Part shown: piece by piece, positions 46,746-58,281 of the stretch
Numbering within the stretch: the first letter of the stretch is position 1
How the letters are laid out: each line of letters begins with the position of its first letter
Assembly (NCBI GenBank): GCA_947258655.1
Contig: CAMYJD010000004.1
Location: 7,644-71,643 of the forward strand
DNA: 64,000 nt
DNA from: an uncultured Gammaproteobacteria bacterium
GTDB lineage: Bacteria; Pseudomonadota; Gammaproteobacteria; JAADHQ01
Direction: 5' to 3'
Position numbers and translations under genes: made by a program
Notes under the pieces: generated by a model
Databases searched by the model: none
The model's input: the letters and a program-made list of their open reading frames with translations, nothing else
Told to the model about the DNA's origin: nothing

Positions 46746-47486
46746 GTGAACACTGATTCGCCAGGTGCTTTTGTCGCACAATTGAGCTGGCCCGACGTGG
46801 AACGACGCATCAATGCCGGTGCCGTGGCCGTATTACCTGTCGGCGCAGCGTGTAAGGCGCATGGGTCTCATTTGCCATTGAACACGGATCTGTTGCAGGC
46901 TGAATGGTTGGCCGGGGCATTGGTACGGAGTGCAGAGGTGCTGGTGTGGCCCACTGTCAGCTACGGTTACTATCCGGCGTTTTCTGACTATCCCGGTAGC
47001 GTCAGTCTTGCATGCGACACCTTCCAGCGACTCGTGCAGGAGATATTGAGTGATATTCAGAATGTGGGTGTGTGTTCGCTGCTCATAGTGAACACCGGTA
47101 TCAGTACTATCGGGCCGTTGCAAGCTGCTATAAATGATATACCAAAAGAGATGCGTATCGAACTGGCCAACGTCTACGCAGGTCCACATTGCCTCGGCAT
47201 GATAGAGGCGATCGCAGAACAGCCTTATGGCGGGCACGCTGACGAGATAGAGACGTCCATTATGCTTGCCATTGACCGGGAACTCGTGGCGATGAATAAG
47301 GCGGTGACGTGGGCGCCCCATGCGATGAGCGCAAGGGGTCCGTTCAGTCGCAGCGACTCCGGCAACCCCGATTTTTGCCCTGCGGGCGTGTGGGGCGATC
47401 CGACACTCGCCAGCGAGGACAAGGGGCGCCGCATTCTGTCCGCCATTGTCGATGACCTGCTGGCTGCTATTACAACGTTTAGATAA
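46746..47486 (+). CDS. Creatininase family amidohydrolase
   Basis: Creatininase-type protein of 246 residues. The metal-binding pattern is present: A-H-G-S-H-L-P-L-N-T-D near residue 40, H-A-D-E-I-E-T near residue 162. The start is a GTG at 46746 with weak upstream pairing (AAAAAGG). The same fold includes creatininase and MftE, which trims mycofactocin precursors; no mycofactocin genes are nearby. The substrate is unknown. Confidence 0.8.
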   Translation: MNTDSPGAFVAQLSWPDVERRINAGAVAVLPVGAACKAHGSHLPLNTDLLQAEWLAGALVRSAEVLVWPTVSYGYYPAFSDYPGSVSLACDTFQRLVQEILSDIQNVGVCSLLIVNTGISTIGPLQAAINDIPKEMRIELANVYAGPHCLGMIEAIAEQPYGGHADEIETSIMLAIDRELVAMNKAVTWAPHAMSARGPFSRSDSGNPDFCPAGVWGDPTLASEDKGRRILSAIVDDLLAAITTFR

Positions 47487-47550
47487 ATCGACTCAGAGTG
47501 AAACACGATATCATTCAAATCCGGTTGATTTGTATCCGGATCCAGTTTCT

Positions 47551-49476
47551 TCAGGCGCCCATGCCCATATCAATATACCCGGTCGGGCACACTTCAGCGC
47601 AGATATGACAGCCTATACAACGACTGTAATCCGTATAGACATAGCGTCCCGTAGTCGATTGGGCTGCAGGGGTTTTCTTAACCGCATCCTGCGGGCAATA
47701 GATAATACAATTGTCGCATTCGAAGCACATGCCGCAACTCATACAACGTTCTGCCTCGTTACGAACGGAATCTTCACCGAGGCCCTGGAAACGTTCGTCA
47801 AAATGCCCCAGAACCTGTTCTGCTGTGACCACAGTTTCCTTACGTTGATGGCAAGGAACATATTCAAAGTGCCCTAGAAAAAGCTTGTCTGCCGGGATGA
47901 TTTCCTGGAACGAGCGATCTTCATAATTATGCATCGCAAAATTGGCTGTATCGGTACCCCAGTCGGCATGGTGGTCAAATAGATCAGGTTGCAGATCGCC
48001 CTCCTTTAATTTTTGTAACAGGTCGAAATGATGGACGTCAATCTTGGGACGTTGTTCCATGGATTCATCAGCCAGGTAGTGATGAATACTCTCGGCTGCG
48101 ATACTGGCATGTCCTATAGCTGTCGTTAACAGATGAGGTTTAATGATATCACCGACGGCAAAAACGCCCGGCCTGTTTTTCACCTGGAAGAACTTGTCTG
48201 CATCTATCAGGCCGCGACCATTATCAAATGCCTCAAATCCTTGCAGATCGCCGCCTTGTCCGATCGCGCTGACAATCAGGTCGCATTCGAGGTCGATCAT
48301 TTTACCCGAATGCTGCATTTCGCCTTTATCCCACTCGACAACTTCGACTCTTAAAGCCATAGCCCGGCCATCGTCGCTCAGCACGACTTTTACCGGTGCC
48401 AGGCTACCGCGGATAGTAACACCTTCACTGATAGCAGCCTCGACTTCGTGCCTGGCGGCCGGCATGTTTTCAATCGGGCGACGATAGGCCAGCAGGACTT
48501 CCGCACCTTCCTTTTTTGCGATGGTGGCGACATCGTGTGCGGTATGCCCGAGTACAACATATTCAGTGCGGTCTTTTTCATGGCTTGTCTCGATATGGCC
48601 AAGCCGGCGTGCCACCGAAACGACATCCATGGCGGTATCGCCACCACCGACGACAACCACTTTTCTTGCCGTATACTGCAGTCTCCCCTGATTAAATGCA
48701 TCGAGGAAAGACACGCCGCTGATGCAATTGGGGGCGTCACCTCCAGGTACCGGAAGGGCGCGTCCCGATTGTGCACCGATTGCGATAACGACAGCATCAA
48801 ATTCTTTTTCAAGTTGTTCCATTTGCACATCACGACCGACGCGGGTGTTCATTTTCAGGTCCACACCCATGTCGATAATGCGCTGGAACTCGCCATCGAG
48901 AAATGCGCGTGGGGTGCGGTAACTCGGGATGCCGTAGCGGGCCATACCGCCGGGTTGTTCATGTTCATCAAATATCGTACATGCATGTCCGCGGCGGCGT
49001 AATTGGTAGGCGCAGGCGAAGCCGCCAACCCCACCACCAATGATGGCGACTTTTTTGCCGCTTTCCTTGTCTGCAGGTTGGAAAGCCAGATTATGATCCA
49101 GGGCATAGTCACCAATGAATTGCTCAACCGAATTGATACCGACGAAACCGTCTACTTCATTTCTGTTGCAACCATCCTGACATGGAGCGGGACAGACCCT
49201 GCCCATCATCGCAGGGAAGGGATTGGCATCGGTTGAACGCCTGAATGCATATTCCTGCCAGGACAAATCTGCGGGTGGTTTTTCCATACCCCTGGCAATA
49301 TCCAGCCAGCCACGAATATCCTCACCGGATGGACAGCTACCCTGGCAAGGTGGTGTTCGATGCGTATAGGTGGGGCATTTATAGGATGTGTCCTGCTCAA
49401 AGATTTCCTCATTCCAGGGCAGGTGAACATCATCATTATCCTTGTAACGGCGGAAGGTGTGTTTGTGTTCGCTCAT
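47551..49476 (-). CDS. GltD/DsrL-like iron-sulfur flavoprotein (NADPH oxidoreductase)
   Basis: Protein of 641 residues. The N-terminal part resembles GltD (C-Q-G-S-C-P-S-G-E-D, then C-P-A-P-C-Q-D-G-C-N for a 4Fe-4S cluster). The FAD site is G-G-G-V-G-G-F-A near residue 145, and the NAD(P) site G-G-G-D-T-A-M-D near residue 280. The C terminus adds a two-cluster ferredoxin (C-M-S-C-G-M-C-x-x-C-D-N-C and C-I-G-C-H-I-C-x-x-C-P). GltD lacks this tail; DsrL and AegA-type proteins have one. No gltB or dsr gene is in the window. I start at 49476, where the family begins. Confidence 0.85.
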   Translation of the reverse strand: MSEHKHTFRRYKDNDDVHLPWNEEIFEQDTSYKCPTYTHRTPPCQGSCPSGEDIRGWLDIARGMEKPPADLSWQEYAFRRSTDANPFPAMMGRVCPAPCQDGCNRNEVDGFVGINSVEQFIGDYALDHNLAFQPADKESGKKVAIIGGGVGGFACAYQLRRRGHACTIFDEHEQPGGMARYGIPSYRTPRAFLDGEFQRIIDMGVDLKMNTRVGRDVQMEQLEKEFDAVVIAIGAQSGRALPVPGGDAPNCISGVSFLDAFNQGRLQYTARKVVVVGGGDTAMDVVSVARRLGHIETSHEKDRTEYVVLGHTAHDVATIAKKEGAEVLLAYRRPIENMPAARHEVEAAISEGVTIRGSLAPVKVVLSDDGRAMALRVEVVEWDKGEMQHSGKMIDLECDLIVSAIGQGGDLQGFEAFDNGRGLIDADKFFQVKNRPGVFAVGDIIKPHLLTTAIGHASIAAESIHHYLADESMEQRPKIDVHHFDLLQKLKEGDLQPDLFDHHADWGTDTANFAMHNYEDRSFQEIIPADKLFLGHFEYVPCHQRKETVVTAEQVLGHFDERFQGLGEDSVRNEAERCMSCGMCFECDNCIIYCPQDAVKKTPAAQSTTGRYVYTDYSRCIGCHICAEVCPTGYIDMGMGA

Positions 49477-49629
49477 ATCGGGTACCTGTCGGCTTACTGC
49501 GTTATAACGACCATTATGTTTATTATCTATGCTCGATAGTATAGTACGCAGTCGAAGCACATTTGAAATTATCGGGCTATATTGGAGTTTATTCTAATAT
49601 TAGCAACATCTGTTTTGTTGTCCGTATGA

Positions 49630-50121
49630 TTAGTCTTCCTGCAGTTTGCGTACCATAACGACAGCATTCATAGTGCCTGAAGGTATTGCGTAATAGTTCT
49701 TGCGCAGCTGTTTTTTTCGAAATCCCAGACTGTGGTATAAATGGATGGCCGGATAGTTTGTCGAACGTACCTCCAGCCAGCAATAGCGGGCATGTTGACG
49801 GCTGGCCATGCCCAGCATGTGCAGCATCATGCGTCGGCCCAGGCCCTGACGCCGGTAACCCGGGGCTATACCCATGTTCATGATATGCGCCCAGTGTTTG
49901 ACCATGGAGAAAATACCAAAGCCCACGATCATGCCCTGTTGCTCCAATACCCAGCAGGATGCGCTGCGTAACTGTTTGCGAAAGTACCACCCAGGCCAGG
50001 GGCGTGGTTGGCCCAGCTTCTCCAGTTTGTAAACCGCGCGTAGATCTTTGTTTTGCATGGCCCTAAGGTGAATATGTCCCTGGAGCAGTGTATTGGCCTG
50101 TTGTGTCGTTATATTAGCCAT
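49630..50121 (-). CDS. rimI: Ribosomal-protein-alanine acetyltransferase RimI
   Basis: GNAT acetyltransferase of 163 residues. The acetyl-CoA motif R-R-Q-G-L-G-R-R-M lies near residue 90, and the C-terminal L-E-V-R-S-T-N-Y-P-A-I-H-L-Y-H-S-L-G-F is the RimI signature. RimI acetylates the N-terminal alanine of ribosomal protein S18. The gene usually sits near tsaB; it does not here. Confidence 0.85.
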   Translation of the reverse strand: MANITTQQANTLLQGHIHLRAMQNKDLRAVYKLEKLGQPRPWPGWYFRKQLRSASCWVLEQQGMIVGFGIFSMVKHWAHIMNMGIAPGYRRQGLGRRMMLHMLGMASRQHARYCWLEVRSTNYPAIHLYHSLGFRKKQLRKNYYAIPSGTMNAVVMVRKLQED

Positions 50122-50248
50122 TGACGTGTCGATTCAATGAGACCTCGTTAAGTTGTGCGTCTGCATGTTTTTAATATTTTTATACTATATAGTCTATATG
50201 TGTTGGAATTAATTATAAGCTAAATATAGATAACCATGTCTCATTCCG

Positions 50249-50788
50249 ATGAAGGATGCTAACAAACAATCAAACATATTGTTGCTGACAGGCATTCCAG
50301 GCATTGGTAAAACGACTTTGATCCAGCGAGTGGCAGCAGAACTGTCGCGGTATCGCGTGAGTGGCTTTTATACCGAGGAAATCCGCGAAGGCGGACAGCG
50401 TAAGGGCTTTCGTCTCGTCACTTTTAATGGTGAGCAGGGGATTATGGCTCACGTTAATTATGACCAACGTTATCGGGTCGGTAAGTACGGTGTAGATGTC
50501 AGCGTTATCGATCATTTTGCCGCAACCGCGCTTACTATTAGTAATGACATCGATGTTTATTTGATTGATGAGATCGGCAAGATGGAATGTTTTTCATCCG
50601 AATTTGTATCAAGGATAAAGGTATTGCTAAATTCCGATAAGCCTGTCATCGCGACTGTCGGAAAAAAGGGCGCGGGCCTGATCGAGGAAGCCAGGCATTG
50701 GCCAGGCAGCGAGCTATGGGAGCTGACGCAGGCAAACCGGGATACGCTTGTGACCGAGGTGCTTGCATGGCTGCAGACGCGATGTTGA
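50249..50788 (+). CDS. THEP1-type nucleoside triphosphatase
   Basis: P-loop NTPase of 179 residues. Walker A is T-G-I-P-G-I-G-K-T-T near residue 15, Walker B is V-Y-L-I-D-E-I-G-K-M-E near residue 105. The R-V-S-G-F-Y-T-E-E and K-G-F segments are THEP1 hallmarks. It hydrolyses nucleotides in vitro in relatives, with unclear role. It lies 10 bases before the M28 peptidase gene. Confidence 0.85.
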   Translation: MKDANKQSNILLLTGIPGIGKTTLIQRVAAELSRYRVSGFYTEEIREGGQRKGFRLVTFNGEQGIMAHVNYDQRYRVGKYGVDVSVIDHFAATALTISNDIDVYLIDEIGKMECFSSEFVSRIKVLLNSDKPVIATVGKKGAGLIEEARHWPGSELWELTQANRDTLVTEVLAWLQTRC

Positions 50789-50798
50789 GCCAATATCG

Positions 50799-51698
50799 AT
50801 GAATATGCTATCTGCACAGGACGTTGAGGTAATTGCCGATGCCCTGCAACAGCATGTTTACAAACTGGCGGAGGATATCGGCGAACGCAATATTTACCTT
50901 CCACAGGCCTTGCATGCCGCCGAGCGTTATATCAGGGAGACGTGGGAGGCGATGGGTTATGCCGTGCATAGACAGGAATACGAGGTTGGTGGTGTGCGCT
51001 CGGCCAACCTTGAGATAGCAATAGCGGGTAGTAGCAAAGCGAAAGAAATTTTACTTGTGGGTGCCCATTATGATTCGGTTAGAGGAAGCCCTGGTGCCAA
51101 TGACAATGGCAGTGGTATTGCGGCGTTACTGGAATTGGCGCGCTTATTTAGTGTATTGCCGCCACCGCAGCGCACGCTACGCTTTGTTGCGTTTGTTAAT
51201 GAAGAACCGCCGTTCTTTTTAACGGGAAAGATGGGAAGTATGCACTATGCAAAGGCCGCGCGTCTTCATGGTGATGACATTCGTCTGATGGTGTCTCTTG
51301 AAACCATGGGGTATTATCGCGATGAGCCGGGCAGTCAGGCCTATCCACCGTTGTTCCGTTTTTTTTATCCCGATCGCGGCAATTTTATTGCCTTTGTCTC
51401 AAACTTGAGGTCTCGTCCACAAATAAAACGACTCGCTGCGGCTTTTCACGATAATAGTGACTTTCCGGCACAGCGGGTGTCCACGTTTTCGTGGATACCC
51501 GGCGTGGGCTGGAGTGATCATTTTTCTTTCTGGTTACGGCGATACCGTGCGGTTATGGTGACCGATACCGCATTTTATCGTTATCCCTATTATCATAGCC
51601 ACCAGGATACAGCGGAAAAACTGGACTATCAGCGTTTCGCAGCAGTCACTGCCGGCCTTTACGCAGCATTGGTGCAATTGTCAGCGACGGGCGCGTGA
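50799..51698 (+). CDS. M28-family zinc aminopeptidase
   Basis: Zinc peptidase of about 299 residues. Metal ligands: H in G-A-H-Y-D-S, D in G-A-N-D-N-G-S-G, E in N-E-E-P-P-F-F, H in Y-H-S-H-Q-D-T-A. There is no signal peptide, so it is probably cytoplasmic, unlike many M28 enzymes. I use the ATG at 50799 because it lies behind the THEP1 stop; an upstream ATG at 50763 would overlap that gene. The end overlaps the start of the degraded frame at 51694. Confidence 0.82.
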   Translation: MNMLSAQDVEVIADALQQHVYKLAEDIGERNIYLPQALHAAERYIRETWEAMGYAVHRQEYEVGGVRSANLEIAIAGSSKAKEILLVGAHYDSVRGSPGANDNGSGIAALLELARLFSVLPPPQRTLRFVAFVNEEPPFFLTGKMGSMHYAKAARLHGDDIRLMVSLETMGYYRDEPGSQAYPPLFRFFYPDRGNFIAFVSNLRSRPQIKRLAAAFHDNSDFPAQRVSTFSWIPGVGWSDHFSFWLRRYRAVMVTDTAFYRYPYYHSHQDTAEKLDYQRFAAVTAGLYAALVQLSATGA

Positions 51699-51978
51699 CG
51701 GGGATCAGGGTGCCGTTGATGCCGAGCTTGCCGCACTGGAGGTGGTACTTCGTTGTGCTATTGATTACAGGCAATAACGGTTCTGGATTTATACCGACAA
51801 TGTTGGCCTGCCCCAGTTATGGCATGAATACCATGTTGACGAAAGAGTGCAGCGAATTCGCACTCTCGTTGCTGTGTTGGAGCGGTTTGCGTTATACGAT
51901 ATTCTGCCCTTACATAAGCAGCCTGCCAATGTACTGGCGCAACAAGTCGCAACGGGCCAAAGTAAAGCAACACATTGA
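51694..51978 (+). pseudogene. RNase H-like protein remnant with an in-frame stop
   Basis: In one plus-strand frame, codons from about 51697 read D-G-D-Q-G-A-V-D-A-E-L-A-A-L-E-V-V-L-R, meet TAA at 51775-51777, then continue as R-F-W-I-Y-T-D-N-V-G-L and on to L-P-L-H-K-Q-P-A-N-V-L-A-Q-Q before TGA at 51976. The D-N and H-x-Q-P-A-N-x-L-A pattern resembles the C-terminal part of RNase H-type proteins. There is no start codon with a site, so the N terminus is missing. A second frame (51695-51985) is longer but reads as chance. Confidence 0.4.
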
Positions 51979-52192
51979 ACAATAAGAAAAAGGGCATGGA
52001 TTCGATGTCATATCGGCAATGGAAAACTGTATTTTATTGAAAAAAAAGCTGGATAGACATATTAAAGCTATGATTAATGATGGTATAGGACAAACAAGGT
52101 CATAGAGCAACTGTTTCTAATATTATAAAAAATGGTCTATAACACTGTGTTACAGATGGCTATCTGATAACTGCTTAAATCAGGAGTAAAGT
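51979..52192. other. AT-rich spacer, no gene
   Basis: About 210 bases between the RNase H-like remnant and the 90-residue gene. Only very short frames occur. It provides the AGGAG site just before the next start. Confidence 0.4.
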
Positions 52193-52465
52193 ATGGCTAA
52201 TTTGGAAGATTATGGAAAAGAAAAATATTTTGAAGAACAAGGTTATACATGGGATTCCCGAATTGAATCTTATGTGAATAAAGAGGTATGGAAAATATTT
52301 TCCAAGTACTACATTGACGATCATTCCTTCGATCGTCTGATGGTCAATCTTCAGGAAGAGCCTAGTCCCGGTAAATGGAAGTTCTACTTTAATACTGAAT
52401 CACCAGTCGATGTACATAACCTCCATGTACATTATGGTGTGGACAAAGCCGGGATTATTAAGTGA
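52193..52465 (+). CDS. Small hypothetical protein
   Basis: Unrecognised protein of 90 residues with a good AGGAG site seven bases before the ATG, which supports a real gene. It is acidic in the first half and rich in aromatic residues (Y, W, F). No signal peptide or membrane segment. The motif H-N-L-H-V-H-Y near residue 76 could bind metal. Confidence 0.6.
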   Translation: MANLEDYGKEKYFEEQGYTWDSRIESYVNKEVWKIFSKYYIDDHSFDRLMVNLQEEPSPGKWKFYFNTESPVDVHNLHVHYGVDKAGIIK

Positions 52466-52523
52466 TGAATCGGGAAGATTGGGTTTGGACCAAAGTAACA
52501 CATGCCAGGTCCGATCGCATATA

Positions 52524-53705
52524 TCACATATGTAGAAATCCATCGGGTACCAGGCTTGTTGCCAACATCACTTCATTGATGTCGAGATGCTCGGACCAGG
52601 TGCTGGCGCGTTGATGATCAGGATCACGCCAGAATGACTCGATGTCGTCGCGCACAAAGGCATAATGAATCAGTGCCTGGAGTCGTGCGCGAACCGCCGC
52701 ACTTATTGAAAAATGCCTCACCTCACTTTCTTCCGTTTGCCACATGTGTTGAACGGCGTGCAGACCGATCGCCAGACCGAGTTCGCGAAAGCCGAGCCGG
52801 TACTCGGCGGAGCGTTGTAACTCGTCGCTACGTGCATAATACTGCATACCTGCATGCGCCGCAGAAAGCAGGCCCTCGAGAAGATGTTCGTCCAGACCGG
52901 GCTCTCGTTGCAACAGCCTGTACACGCGGTAGGCGTCAATCAACAGGCCACCGATGCCGAGCGGATCGTCGGTAGCCCACTCATTCTGTTCGATCATCAC
53001 TGCAAATTGTCCGATCGCGTAGGCGAGGTCGGGTCCACGGTCTTGTTCAGGCAGTCTGGCCGCGCTTGCGATGAGCTGGATACAGGTAATGTACCCATCC
53101 AATGGATCTTGCTGACCCATCGAGGCTACCTGTGCACGAGTGAGGTCGATACTCATCTTCCAATACATGCGCCGTGAACGCGCGGATGTGGACGAGTAGG
53201 TGAAGGCATTGAATGAACTCTCGGCCAGCTCCCGTGCCCAGCAGTTAAAGCGTGGTTGTCCCGTCGCGAGCGCAACCTGATCGAGGGCGTGCATCCATTT
53301 TGTCAGGTAGTGAAAATACTGCCCGTCACGATCCCACTCCAGGCGTTCATTATACGATTCGTTCGCTCCGCGTTCTGGCAGCTCTTTACCGATACGAAGC
53401 CCACCACGTGTCGGATGGTTTTCCCCTTCATGCGCACTCAAACCGCTAATCCACCCAGAGCGCAGATCATCATCACGATGTTTGCCCAATGTGTGATGTA
53501 CCTGATCGGCCAGCTGCAGTGCAAGTTCTGTATAGTGTTGTTCTCCGGTCGTCTGCGCCAGGCCGAGAAAATTGCAGACCGCGAAAGCATCCGTCCACAG
53601 GTAGCGCCGCACAGGGTGATCGGAGACAAGCCCGGTACGGTCCGCGAAGTGTTGCATGTATGCAATAGCTTCTTCTATTCTTGTTTGCGTGTTGTTACTC
53701 ATCAT
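52524..53705 (-). CDS. Six-hairpin (alpha/alpha barrel) protein of unknown substrate
   Basis: Cytoplasmic-looking protein of 393 residues, all helical. Repeated helical pairs and conserved W, D and E residues (R-Y-L-W-T-D-A-F-A-V-C-N-F-L, then E-W-D-R-D-G-Q-Y-F-H-Y-L-T-K-W) look like the (alpha/alpha)6 fold of glycoside hydrolase-type proteins. I cannot place it in a GH family. It stands alone on minus. Confidence 0.65.
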   Translation of the reverse strand: MMSNNTQTRIEEAIAYMQHFADRTGLVSDHPVRRYLWTDAFAVCNFLGLAQTTGEQHYTELALQLADQVHHTLGKHRDDDLRSGWISGLSAHEGENHPTRGGLRIGKELPERGANESYNERLEWDRDGQYFHYLTKWMHALDQVALATGQPRFNCWARELAESSFNAFTYSSTSARSRRMYWKMSIDLTRAQVASMGQQDPLDGYITCIQLIASAARLPEQDRGPDLAYAIGQFAVMIEQNEWATDDPLGIGGLLIDAYRVYRLLQREPGLDEHLLEGLLSAAHAGMQYYARSDELQRSAEYRLGFRELGLAIGLHAVQHMWQTEESEVRHFSISAAVRARLQALIHYAFVRDDIESFWRDPDHQRASTWSEHLDINEVMLATSLVPDGFLHM

Positions 53706-53908
53706 CTGAGCTTTGTTTGATATGACGCATATTTTGCATATTTCATATTAAACAATAGCCAAACCCTGGAATAAAGGAGCCAAAGAGCCATCTTTCTTTG
53801 GCTCGGATTTCTACCCGCATGACGCCATATATCGCTTGTAGATCGTATTTTATAGCTGAAAATGTGAATTTAAGCGATAAAAACGCTCCATGTGTTTGTT
53901 ATATATCG
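53706..53908. other. Intergenic spacer left of the repeats
   Basis: About 200 bases including the promoter region of the barrel-protein gene. AAGAGCCATCTTTCTTTGGCTC near 53784-53805 can form a stem (GAGCCA/TGGCTC), possibly a terminator or small element. No gene was seen. Confidence 0.4.
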
Positions 53909-53955
53909 GGATCAGAGTAAACACACGGGTTTATCTGGAAAATTTACTCTGATCC
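53909..53955. repeat. REP-like hairpin (GGATCAGAGTAAA palindrome)
   Basis: GGATCAGAGTAAA at 53909-53921 pairs over 13 bases with TTTACTCTGATCC at 53943-53955. The GG(G)ATCAGAGTAAA motif is a known type of dispersed palindrome in gammaproteobacteria, tied to IS200/RAYT transposases. A further copy of the right end (ACTCTGATCC) lies at 54151-54160. Confidence 0.65.
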
Positions 53956-53984
53956 GAATGGCACTTACTTAGCCAAAAAATCCT

Positions 53985-54134
53985 GTCATTGCGAGGTTTG
54001 ACCATGGATGGTCTTATGTCGTGGAGCCCAGGGAAGGGCGGGAACGACGTAGCGAAGCAATCTCCCCAATTCCGTATTGAGATATCGCATTGCCTGATAG
54101 GGAATGGCTGCTGAAGCAGATTGCCGCGCTGCGA
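53985..54134. repeat. RPE-type dispersed repeat, composite
   Basis: GTCATTGCGAG at 53985-53995 and CGACGTAGCGAAGCAATCTCC at 54045-54065 are the two ends of the common GTCATTGCGAG...GAAGCAATCTC repeat found in many bacteria. A middle segment (54000-54040) replaces the usual core. A second partial unit (GCAGATTGCCGCGCTGCGA) follows at 54116-54134. The whole is bracketed by ACTCTGATCC direct repeats. Confidence 0.6.
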
Positions 54135-54177
54135 CCACGAATTTATCATAACTCTGATCCCAATTACACCCCTTGTC

Positions 54178-54468
54178 CTATTTATGCATGTCTATGTTAC
54201 CGACACTGATATAGGCCTTGTTCTGCTGGACAATTTTTCCCCCGATTCCTGGAACTCCGGTGAGATCTTCTGGCTTGGTAAACGGCCCCTTCATCTGGCG
54301 GTATTTAACAATCGCCTTGGCCTTCACTTCCCCGATTCCTTTCAAGCTCATCAAGCCTTTGACATCGGCCTTGTTAACGTCAACTTTGCCCTGGGCGAGC
54401 AAGGGCCCCGTCGAGAACAGGGTAATAACTAGGGCAATCATTGATAATAGTTGTATAGTCCGTTTCAT
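54178..54468 (-). CDS. ComEA-like exported helix-hairpin-helix protein
   Basis: Protein of 96 residues with a signal peptide (hydrophobic run, then P-L-L-A-Q-G) and a helix-hairpin-helix DNA-binding domain (V-D-V-N-K-A-D, then L-K-G-I-G-E-V-K-A-K-A-I, then V-P-G-I-G-G-K-I). Start at 54468: GGAGG is five bases upstream; an in-frame ATG four codons earlier lacks a site. ComEA-type proteins bind incoming DNA in the periplasm during natural transformation; small proteobacterial versions are common even without a full com operon. Confidence 0.85.
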   Translation of the reverse strand: MKRTIQLLSMIALVITLFSTGPLLAQGKVDVNKADVKGLMSLKGIGEVKAKAIVKYRQMKGPFTKPEDLTGVPGIGGKIVQQNKAYISVGNIDMHK

Positions 54469-57509
<3,041 letters not shown>

Positions 57510-57898
57510 TACAATGGGTGTTATTTGGATACCCACTAATCCCGCGTAAAGATACTGGCATTTATATATCGGGCAACACGATTATTGCCACAAGCAAACA
57601 TGTAAGTTGACGGCGTTGCACCAGACTAAGCAAGCGTATGCTTAAAGTCCGGACATCGTCTATTGCCGTGTTTGTATAAGTCATGCTACAAAGCACGTCA
57701 TTAAACAGTCCTTTATTCTGTAAGTTGATCATATTGATCGGCGTCATAATTGTTGTGTTTACATGCTCCACTGGCTACTATATTTGAACAGGTTGGTTTA
57801 TTTTACATAAAAAAACAGGGCAGATATCCGATCAGGTATTCCGGATTACCTGCAATATTGTCATATATAATTTAAATGGATTGTCATAGAAGGCAGAT
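57510..57898. other. Intergenic region, no gene
   Basis: A short imperfect palindrome (ggtattccggattacc) lies near 57834-57849. A 69-codon minus frame at 57562-57771 has no site or family pattern. Otherwise nothing was seen. Confidence 0.35.
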
Positions 57899-58279
57899 AT
57901 GTGGCGCACTTTGATGTTCATTTGTCTTATTGGTCATACAGGCGCGGGATGCTATAACCCTGAACATAATATCGTGAAAAAAGAAACAATGTTAAAGGCG
58001 AGACTTGTGCTGGATGACAGTAATGAGGATGCCGTCGATCTATGTGCAAGTCGCCTTGTGTCAAACGGCTTCTCTGTAACATCGAAAAGCCTGCGTGGAA
58101 TCAACTTTAGCGGTCCTGTGGATCTGTTCGAAAAAGTCTTTCATGCGAAAGTGGAGCTGGCTGAAGAGCCCCGTTTTTCTACAGAGCCGGAACTTCCTGC
58201 AGAAATATGCACCATGGCACGGGCGGTTTATTTTCCAACACAACCGATATTTTTTAAGGAAAACAGTAAGGAGAATTGA
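57899..58279 (+). CDS. Small prodomain-like protein paired with the subtilase
   Basis: Protein of 126 residues. The N terminus is hydrophobic (W-R-T-L-M-F-I-C-L-I-G-H-T-G-A-G-C) and may be a poor lipoprotein signal; a start at M31 (57989) would remove it. Residues of about 33-90 (L-V-L-D-D-S-N-E-D-A-V, then G-F-S-V-T, then F-E-K-V-F-H-A-K-V) resemble the activation prodomain of sedolisin/kumamolisin-type peptidases and also the first 80 residues of the subtilase encoded three bases downstream. Stand-alone prodomain function is an inference. Confidence 0.55.
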   Translation: MWRTLMFICLIGHTGAGCYNPEHNIVKKETMLKARLVLDDSNEDAVDLCASRLVSNGFSVTSKSLRGINFSGPVDLFEKVFHAKVELAEEPRFSTEPELPAEICTMARAVYFPTQPIFFKENSKEN

Positions 58280-58281
58280 AC

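Noticed and set aside
51695-51985. 96-codon plus-strand frame overlapping the M28 stop
   Set aside because: The sequence lacks a protein-like pattern, while another frame of the same stretch reads like an RNase H-type end.
57562-57771. 69-codon minus-strand frame after isocitrate dehydrogenase
   Set aside because: No ribosome-binding site and no recognisable pattern.
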